A DNA stretch of 18,717 nt, taken from CAVPRW01 sp046727435 [NCBI: bacterium]. GTDB taxonomy: Bacteria > Tectomicrobia > Entotheonellia > J063. The notes below the pieces were generated by a model that saw nothing but the letters and a program-made list of their open reading frames with translations, did not search any database and was not told the DNA's origin. The stretch lies in contig JBKPCR010000486.1 of assembly GCA_046727435.1 (NCBI GenBank), positions 1 through 18,717 on the forward strand, written 5' to 3'. Every line of letters begins with the position of its first letter. The first letter of the stretch is position 1. Shown in pieces: positions 14,529-18,717 of this stretch. A program made the position numbers and the translations under genes.

Positions 14529-15485
14529 ATGAGAACCTACATTCTACGCCGAATTCTACTGATGATCCCCACGCTCCTGGGAGCGGTCACCTTGATCTTC
14601 CTGATCATGCGGTTGTTGCCGGGGGATGTGGCGCTCTACATCTTGGGCTCGGATGAGAGCAGCGAGATGAACCGAGAAGCGTTACAGCGCATCAGAAGCG
14701 AGCTAGGACTCGACCAGCCGCTGATCGTGCAGTATGGCGAATGGGTTTGGAAAGCCTTGCGGTTTGACTTTGGCAACTCTTACTGGACGCGCCAACCGGT
14801 CATCGAGGAGCTGGGACGACGCTATCCCATGACCGCGAGTCTGGCCTTCCTCAGCCTCATTCTGGGAACATTGATTGCCATTCCGATCGGGGTCCTGTCT
14901 GCCGTCCGCCAGGATACGATGGTCGATTATGCGGCGCGTATTTTCAGCATCGCAGGCTTGTCCGTCCCAAGCTTCTGGCTGGCAATCCTGATTATCCTTG
15001 GGTTGGTGCACTACTTTAAGTGGCTTCCGCCGCTTGACTATGCACCGTTTTGGGTGGACCCGTGGCTGAATTTCAAGCAACTGGTCTTCCCCGCTCTGGC
15101 GACGGGGTACCGCCTGTCCGCTATCGGAGCGCGCATGACGCGATCGAGCATTCTAGAAGTGTTGCGGGAAGATTATGTGCGCACAGCACGTGCCAAGGGG
15201 GTGCAGGAACGCGTTGTGGTGCTTCGGCATGCGCTCAAGAATGCCTTGCTCCCCGTGATCACCATTATCGGCATCGAATTGTTGGTCTTGTTCGGCGGGC
15301 TTGTCGTCGTCGAGACCGTGTTTACCATCCCCGGGATCGGCCGGTTCCTGGTGGATGCGATCACTCATCGCGATTACCCATCGATTCAAGCGTTAGTGTT
15401 CGTCTTCTCCGCCTTCGTGCTGGTGATCAATCTGCTGGTGGACATCGTCTATAGCGTGTTAGACCCGCGCATCCGTTATGCCTAA
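14529..15485 (+). CDS. dppB: Peptide/nickel ABC transporter permease, DppB type
   Basis: A 318-residue integral membrane permease of the DppB/OppB family, which forms half of the transmembrane channel of a dipeptide or oligopeptide importer. It opens with the family N-terminus YILRRILLMIPTLLGAVTLIF, RLLPGD, then ELGLDQPLIVQYGEW and DFGNSYWTRQPV. Six membrane helices follow. The EAA coupling loop that contacts the ATPase reads EDYVRTARAKGVQERVVVLR with HALKNALLPV, and the protein ends YSVLDPRIRYA. All motifs are intact, with no frameshift. The Shine-Dalgarno site is weak (GTGAG), consistent with coupling to the upstream gene, now a pseudogene. Substrate specificity cannot be told from the permease. 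Confidence 0.93.
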   Translation: MRTYILRRILLMIPTLLGAVTLIFLIMRLLPGDVALYILGSDESSEMNREALQRIRSELGLDQPLIVQYGEWVWKALRFDFGNSYWTRQPVIEELGRRYPMTASLAFLSLILGTLIAIPIGVLSAVRQDTMVDYAARIFSIAGLSVPSFWLAILIILGLVHYFKWLPPLDYAPFWVDPWLNFKQLVFPALATGYRLSAIGARMTRSSILEVLREDYVRTARAKGVQERVVVLRHALKNALLPVITIIGIELLVLFGGLVVVETVFTIPGIGRFLVDAITHRDYPSIQALVFVFSAFVLVINLLVDIVYSVLDPRIRYA

Positions 15486-15506
15486 GAGTGTTGGTGAGGC
15501 CCGTGC

Positions 15507-16436
15507 ATGAGCTCCGGCGCATTGAGTAATACATTCGATGAGAAAACTGTCGACCTGATTGAAGGCCTAGCGCCGGAAAAACGAGGGATCGCCCGCGTCT
15601 GGCACGGTATCACCAGCTTTGTGAGGCGAAAGCCCCTAGGAGCCATTGGAGCCGTTCTCCTCTTTACCTTCATCGGGTTGGCCGTGCTAGCGCCACAACT
15701 GGCGACTCATGACCCCGATCTCAACAATTATCGGGCCCGGGTGCAGCCCCCATCCGCCGAGCACTGGTTCGGGACCGACAACTTCGGACGGGATATTTAC
15801 AGCCGAGTAATCTATGGGGCGCGCATTTCCATATATGTGGGCATTCTCTCCACGGTGCTGGGGACGTCGATCGGGGCAGCAGCGGGGCTGTTGAGTGGAT
15901 TCTTGGGAGGGCGGATCGATCAATTCATGCAACGGATCGCCGATGTAATGTTCACTATTCCCGGACTGGTGCTAGCGATGGCCATTGTGACAATGCTGGG
16001 GCCATCGATGTTCAACGTTATTCTCGCCATCGCCATCCCGCGCATCCCGGACACGAATAGGGTCATCCGCTCCGCGGTGTTATCTGTCAAAGAAAGTCTC
16101 TTCGTCGATGCCGCACAGGCCGTTGGCTGCGCCAACTGGCGCATCATGCTGCGACACATCCTGCCGAATGTCATGGCGCCATACATCGTCATCTCGTCAG
16201 CTGGTCTTGCTGGAGCCATTCTCGTCGAGGCCTCTCTGAGCTTTCTGGGGATGGGGGTACCGCCGCCGGCACCATCCTGGGGCCGGATGCTGTCGGTCGA
16301 AGGCATGCGCTTTTTCGAGACAGCCTCTTGGATGGCGATTTTCCCAGGCATCTTCATCAGTGCTGCAGTGTTTGGGGCAAACTTGTTCGGCGATGCACTA
16401 CGCGACGTGCTCGACCCCAAATTGCGCGGAGGCTAG
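15507..16436 (+). CDS. dppC: Peptide/nickel ABC transporter permease, DppC type
   Basis: The partner permease of 309 residues. A ~35-residue polar N-terminus precedes the first helix (LGAIGAVLLFTFIGLAVLAP). Then come the family signature HWFGTDNFGRDIYSRVIYGARISI, VGILSTVLGTSIGAAAG, the EAA loop VKESLFVDAAQAVGCANWRI with RHILPN, and VEASLSFLGMGVPPPAPSWG near the C-terminus, ending DPKLRGG. It is intact. GGTGAGG lies before ATG 15507, 21 bases after dppB. DppD- and DppF-type ATPase genes usually follow; here the next gene is an opposite-strand Uma2 gene whose stop overlaps this one in a shared CTAG. The ATPases and binding protein must be supplied from elsewhere if the importer works. Confidence 0.93.
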   Translation: MSSGALSNTFDEKTVDLIEGLAPEKRGIARVWHGITSFVRRKPLGAIGAVLLFTFIGLAVLAPQLATHDPDLNNYRARVQPPSAEHWFGTDNFGRDIYSRVIYGARISIYVGILSTVLGTSIGAAAGLLSGFLGGRIDQFMQRIADVMFTIPGLVLAMAIVTMLGPSMFNVILAIAIPRIPDTNRVIRSAVLSVKESLFVDAAQAVGCANWRIMLRHILPNVMAPYIVISSAGLAGAILVEASLSFLGMGVPPPAPSWGRMLSVEGMRFFETASWMAIFPGIFISAAVFGANLFGDALRDVLDPKLRGG

Positions 16437-17005
16437 GCAAAGATTTCTGCCACGGGGAGGGCAACCCCTTCCAGGACCTGTGAGCGAACTGTCATCCCTG
16501 TGCCGAAGATATCGAGGGGATGGATACCCTCAGCCGATAACCGCATAACCTCCACGGTCAGTGTCTCAGGACTGACGATCCAGCATTCACATACGCCAAT
16601 CGACTGGTAGTCCTCGAGTTTTTCGTCGAGGTCACGACGAGTATTGGTGGGCGAGAGGATCTCGATGACCAGATCGGGAACCTGTTGCAATAGCTGCAGC
16701 CCCCTGAGCTGAGCCCCTTCTGCGATGCCACTTCTCGCCGCACTAAGAAATAGTAGATTGGGCTGCCGTGTGCGTAGGGGGTCCCGCCAAATCAAGATAT
16801 CCAGAGGTGCTATAAGCACAAGGCCGAGGCGATGGAGACTCACAAAGGCGTGAAGCACTCGGTAAACATTTCCTATGATCCACTGATGGATAGGTATTGG
16901 GCTGGCGGCCATTATGAGTTCCCCGTCGATGATCTCATACCGACACTTCATCTCCGGCATCGCCAGGTACTTTTCGTACGTGAGATGTTTGGTATCAACA
17001 AGCAT
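16433..17005 (-). CDS. Uma2 family (DUF820) putative PD-(D/E)XK nuclease
   Basis: A 190-residue protein of the Uma2 family, common in cyanobacteria and other large genomes, with a predicted restriction-endonuclease-like fold and no settled function. Motifs: LTYEKYLAMPEMKCRYEIIDG, then GELIMAASPIP, QVPDLVIEILSPTN, RRDLDEKLEDYQSIGVCECW. The Glu in VIEILSP and the Lys in DEKLEDY match the catalytic pattern, but the Asp usually found in the earlier xPDLxxV strand is Asn here (RQPNLLFL), so activity is uncertain. AGGAGGT lies five to six bases before ATG 17005, a very strong ribosome site. Its TAG stop overlaps the dppC TAG on the other strand. It may be read from the enoyl-CoA hydratase transcript 72 bases upstream. 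Confidence 0.85.
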   Translation of the reverse strand: MLVDTKHLTYEKYLAMPEMKCRYEIIDGELIMAASPIPIHQWIIGNVYRVLHAFVSLHRLGLVLIAPLDILIWRDPLRTRQPNLLFLSAARSGIAEGAQLRGLQLLQQVPDLVIEILSPTNTRRDLDEKLEDYQSIGVCECWIVSPETLTVEVMRLSAEGIHPLDIFGTGMTVRSQVLEGVALPVAEIFA

Positions 17006-17077
17006 CGCTGACCTCCTGCGCCATAGTCAAACCGAGGTTATCTCGCCGCTACCGCACCCCACATGTGTCCTTCCTTG

Positions 17078-17880
17078 CTATCGTCCCTTAAACTGCGGGG
17101 GACGCTTTTCCGCCCAGGCACGTGGGCCTTCGATAGCATCCTCAGTGGCGCGGGCGATAAGCATGGCATGTTCAGCCGAGCGCAGTTCTTTGAACAGGTT
17201 ATTGGTTTCCAAGCCCTCATAGACCAAACGTTTTGCCAGCTCAATGGCGACTTGTGGGCCTTTGGTCAATTTTTTCGCGTAGGTGATGACGGTATCCATG
17301 AGTTGAGCGGGGGGACCACTTGGCTCACATAGCCAATCTGCAGGGCTTCCTGGGCATCCATGGTGCGGTCGGTCCAGATAAGGTCGAGGGCCCGCGCTAC
17401 GCCGACGATGCGCGGTAAATAGTAACAGCCACCGTCCCCTGGAACGATGCCGACATTCACATAGCTCATGGTGAATCCGACCGTTTCAGACGCAATGCGA
17501 AGATCTGCCATACTGGCCATGTCCATCCCAGCCCCGGCAGCAGGACCATTGACAGCAGCGATGTAGGGTTTATCCAGGGTACGTAGAGCCAGTGGTACCC
17601 GATGCACGCTGTGCTGCGGCCAATACCGCCCGTCCACAACCGGGTTGCCATCCGTGTGCTCGCGTTCGCGAAAGCTCCGCACATCGGCGCCGGAGCAAAA
17701 CCCTCGCCCCGCCCCGGTGACGATAACGGCACGCACCTCAGGGTCGCGCTTGGTCGCCTCGATGGCCTGCACCCACTCATCAATCATGATCGGGGTGAAG
17801 GCATTGAGGACTTGCGGACGGTTCAAGGTGATGATGGCAACCCCATCGTCTTTCGTGTAGATAATCTGCTCGTAGCTCAC
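17078..17880 (-). pseudogene. Enoyl-CoA hydratase/isomerase family gene interrupted by one frameshift
   Basis: The crotonase-family gene is complete if one base is added. The first part reads from the GTG start at 17880 (AGGAGA seven bases upstream) through IYTKDDGVAIITLNRPQVLN, AVIVTGAGRGFCSGADV, GPAAGAGMDMASMADLRIAS, NVGIVPGDGGCYYLPRIVG and GYVSQVVPP, then shifts to a stop at 17266. The other frame resumes at LMDTVITYAKKLTKGPQVAIELA and ends with AWAEKRPPQFKGR. The shift is in six Gs (plus strand 17309-17314, six Cs in the gene); seven would restore VVPPAQLMDTV and a ~267-residue protein. It would hydrate or isomerise an acyl-CoA; the catalytic Glu position after the FTM strand is Tyr and PGDGG carries an Asp, so a reaction other than simple hydration is possible. 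It could be a sequencing error or a real lesion. Confidence 0.82.
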
Positions 17881-17997
17881 GACTTCTCTCCTACTGAGGC
17901 GCATACTCAGTCATAGGGGATTGGACGGACCACCCTTTACAAATCCCCTCCATCTCGCAGGTTTTTTGTAGCCGTTTTATGGGTTTTATAGCGTCCA

Positions 17998-18351
17998 TTA
18001 GCTCGGCAGCGGTTTCTGACATATCTCACACGGGCAGATGGCCCGCAGATACTCATACGAGTATATGCCGGTGTTGTGCGCGTCGCTCCATTCGAATCGC
18101 ACCGCGTACCTTCCCACCTGCTCGGCACCGGTTATCGTCACCTCTCCCGGTCTGACCGTACTGGTCACCACTTTGAAGGGATCGTGTGTATCCACGTGAC
18201 CTGCCTCTCGACAAACAGCGCAAGGGCACTCTCTGCGCAGCAGATCGAAGGGGTATATACTGCGATGCTCATCTCCCCACTGAATGGTCATGGCACGGTC
18301 GGGGATATGCACTTCGATATTCGCCGGGTCTGTTTTCCCTAACGATTGCAT
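17998..18351 (-). CDS. DUF971 / gamma-butyrobetaine hydroxylase N-terminal-like protein
   Basis: A 117-residue single-domain protein. The domain (PF06155 type) shows IEVHIPDRAMTIQWGDEH, PFDLLRRECPCAVCR, GAEQVGRYAVRFEWSDAH and TGIYSYEYLRAICPCEICQ. The four-cysteine pattern CPCAVC plus CPCEIC is suited to metal binding, zinc in gamma-butyrobetaine hydroxylase; here the oxygenase domain is absent. Stand-alone and Mrp-fused versions are widespread and linked to iron-sulfur handling, but the function is not settled. ATG 18351 has GGTGA four bases upstream. It lies 117 bases upstream of the enoyl-CoA hydratase gene on the same strand, so co-transcription is possible. Confidence 0.85.
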   Translation of the reverse strand: MQSLGKTDPANIEVHIPDRAMTIQWGDEHRSIYPFDLLRRECPCAVCREAGHVDTHDPFKVVTSTVRPGEVTITGAEQVGRYAVRFEWSDAHNTGIYSYEYLRAICPCEICQKPLPS

Positions 18352-18447
18352 ACATTCACCATTCTTTCTTCATCAAGGCACGAGCACTTCATGATCGCGG
18401 CCAGGAGATGCTAAGGGATCGCACTCAGCCTACGGGTACGCCATCGC

Positions 18448-18717
18448 CTACTTATATGAACTGGCGAACTCCTTCAAGATCTTATTACCTTTAACGACCG
18501 CATTGTCCAATCCTGGTTGCACGCTCTTTTTCCTGGCCAGAATATTCTCCAACTCGTCTTCGATCGCATCGCGCACCGCCACGAAATTGCCTAAACGGAT
18601 GCCCTGGGTATTCGGGGTGTTGTTCCCACTGGTGAGCTGGGCGAAGGCGGTCCACTGGTCGGGGTTTCTCAAGAAGTGATTGGTTTGCCCCAGATATTTT
18701 AAGGAAGCATTGGTGAT
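18448..18717 (-). CDS. ABC transporter substrate-binding protein, C-terminal part only (sugar/glycerol-3-phosphate type)
   Basis: The frame is open to the window edge, so the N-terminal part and start are outside; about 89 C-terminal residues are present. The sequence LKYLGQTNHFLRNPDQWTAF, with AFAQLTSGNNTPNTQGIRLG, AVRDAIEDELENILARKKS and a final LDNAVVKGNKILKEFASSYK, fits the end of family 1 solute-binding proteins (UgpB and similar): a P-x-x-x-x-F pattern, an amphipathic helix, then the terminal helix ending in a few polar residues. The internal TTG at 18672 is not a start. The substrate cannot be judged from this part. The DUF971 gene lies 96 bases downstream on the same strand. Confidence 0.65.
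   Translation of the reverse strand: MTNASLKYLGQTNHFLRNPDQWTAFAQLTSGNNTPNTQGIRLGNFVAVRDAIEDELENILARKKSVQPGLDNAVVKGNKILKEFASSYK

Noticed and set aside
1-18717. CRISPR array, tRNA or rRNA gene, insertion sequence with transposase
   Set aside because: No regularly spaced repeats, cloverleaf-like sequence, rRNA motifs or transposase-like proteins were seen on either strand.

Overview
The window is a moderately GC-rich bacterial chromosome segment with compact operons and clear Shine-Dalgarno sites. Its genes are housekeeping or metabolic: a complex I tail, a primary-type sigma factor, a proton-pumping pyrophosphatase, TatC, an acyl-CoA carboxylase pair and peptide-ABC permeases. There are no phage, CRISPR, rRNA or tRNA signals. 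The gene set (membrane pyrophosphatase, acyl-CoA carboxylase, enoyl-CoA hydratase, peptide ABC transport, ureidoglycolate lyase-like protein, Ycf45/R3H ATPase) fits uncultivated lineages such as NC10, Rokubacteria or Tectomicrobia. That placement is a low-confidence guess from gene content, not a phylogenetic result.

Layout. (1) 2-1956, plus: the 3' end of a nuoD-type gene, a DHH phosphoesterase and a 2[4Fe-4S] ferredoxin, one likely operon. (2) 1957-2295: a convergent intergenic region packed with hairpins, including a perfect 18-bp inverted repeat; this is the best candidate here for an undescribed structured element. (3) 2296-3952, minus: a sigma-70 gene with a long leader and a near-consensus promoter; then an SH3 lipoprotein, also minus. 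(4) 4737-6763, plus: a strong promoter overlapped by an inverted repeat, a biotin carrier protein and an acyl-CoA carboxyltransferase. (5) 6974-9166, plus: a leader with a 12-bp inverted repeat and hppA, of the K+-independent type; tatC faces it. (6) 10027-12292, plus: a hairpin-rich leader, an R3H/AAA ATPase, a small charged helical protein and a possible 44-residue coupled ORF. (7) 12544-13936, plus: an exported metallo-beta-lactamase-fold protein with degraded metal ligands, and an AllA-like protein. (8) 14003-16436, plus: a heavily decayed peptide-binding-protein gene directly upstream of intact dppB- and dppC-type permeases, with no ATPase gene after them. (9) 16433-18717, minus: a Uma2 protein, an enoyl-CoA hydratase family gene broken by one frameshift in a G-run, a DUF971 protein and the 3' end of a sugar/glycerol-phosphate-type ABC binding protein.

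Functionally the window leans to membrane energetics (complex I module, ferredoxin, H+-pyrophosphatase), acyl-CoA metabolism and solute uptake. One transport operon is visibly decaying and one acyl-CoA gene carries a lesion, real or artefactual. Nothing seen is a clear defence or mobile system. The unusual content is mostly in the structured intergenic regions and the degenerate or broken genes.
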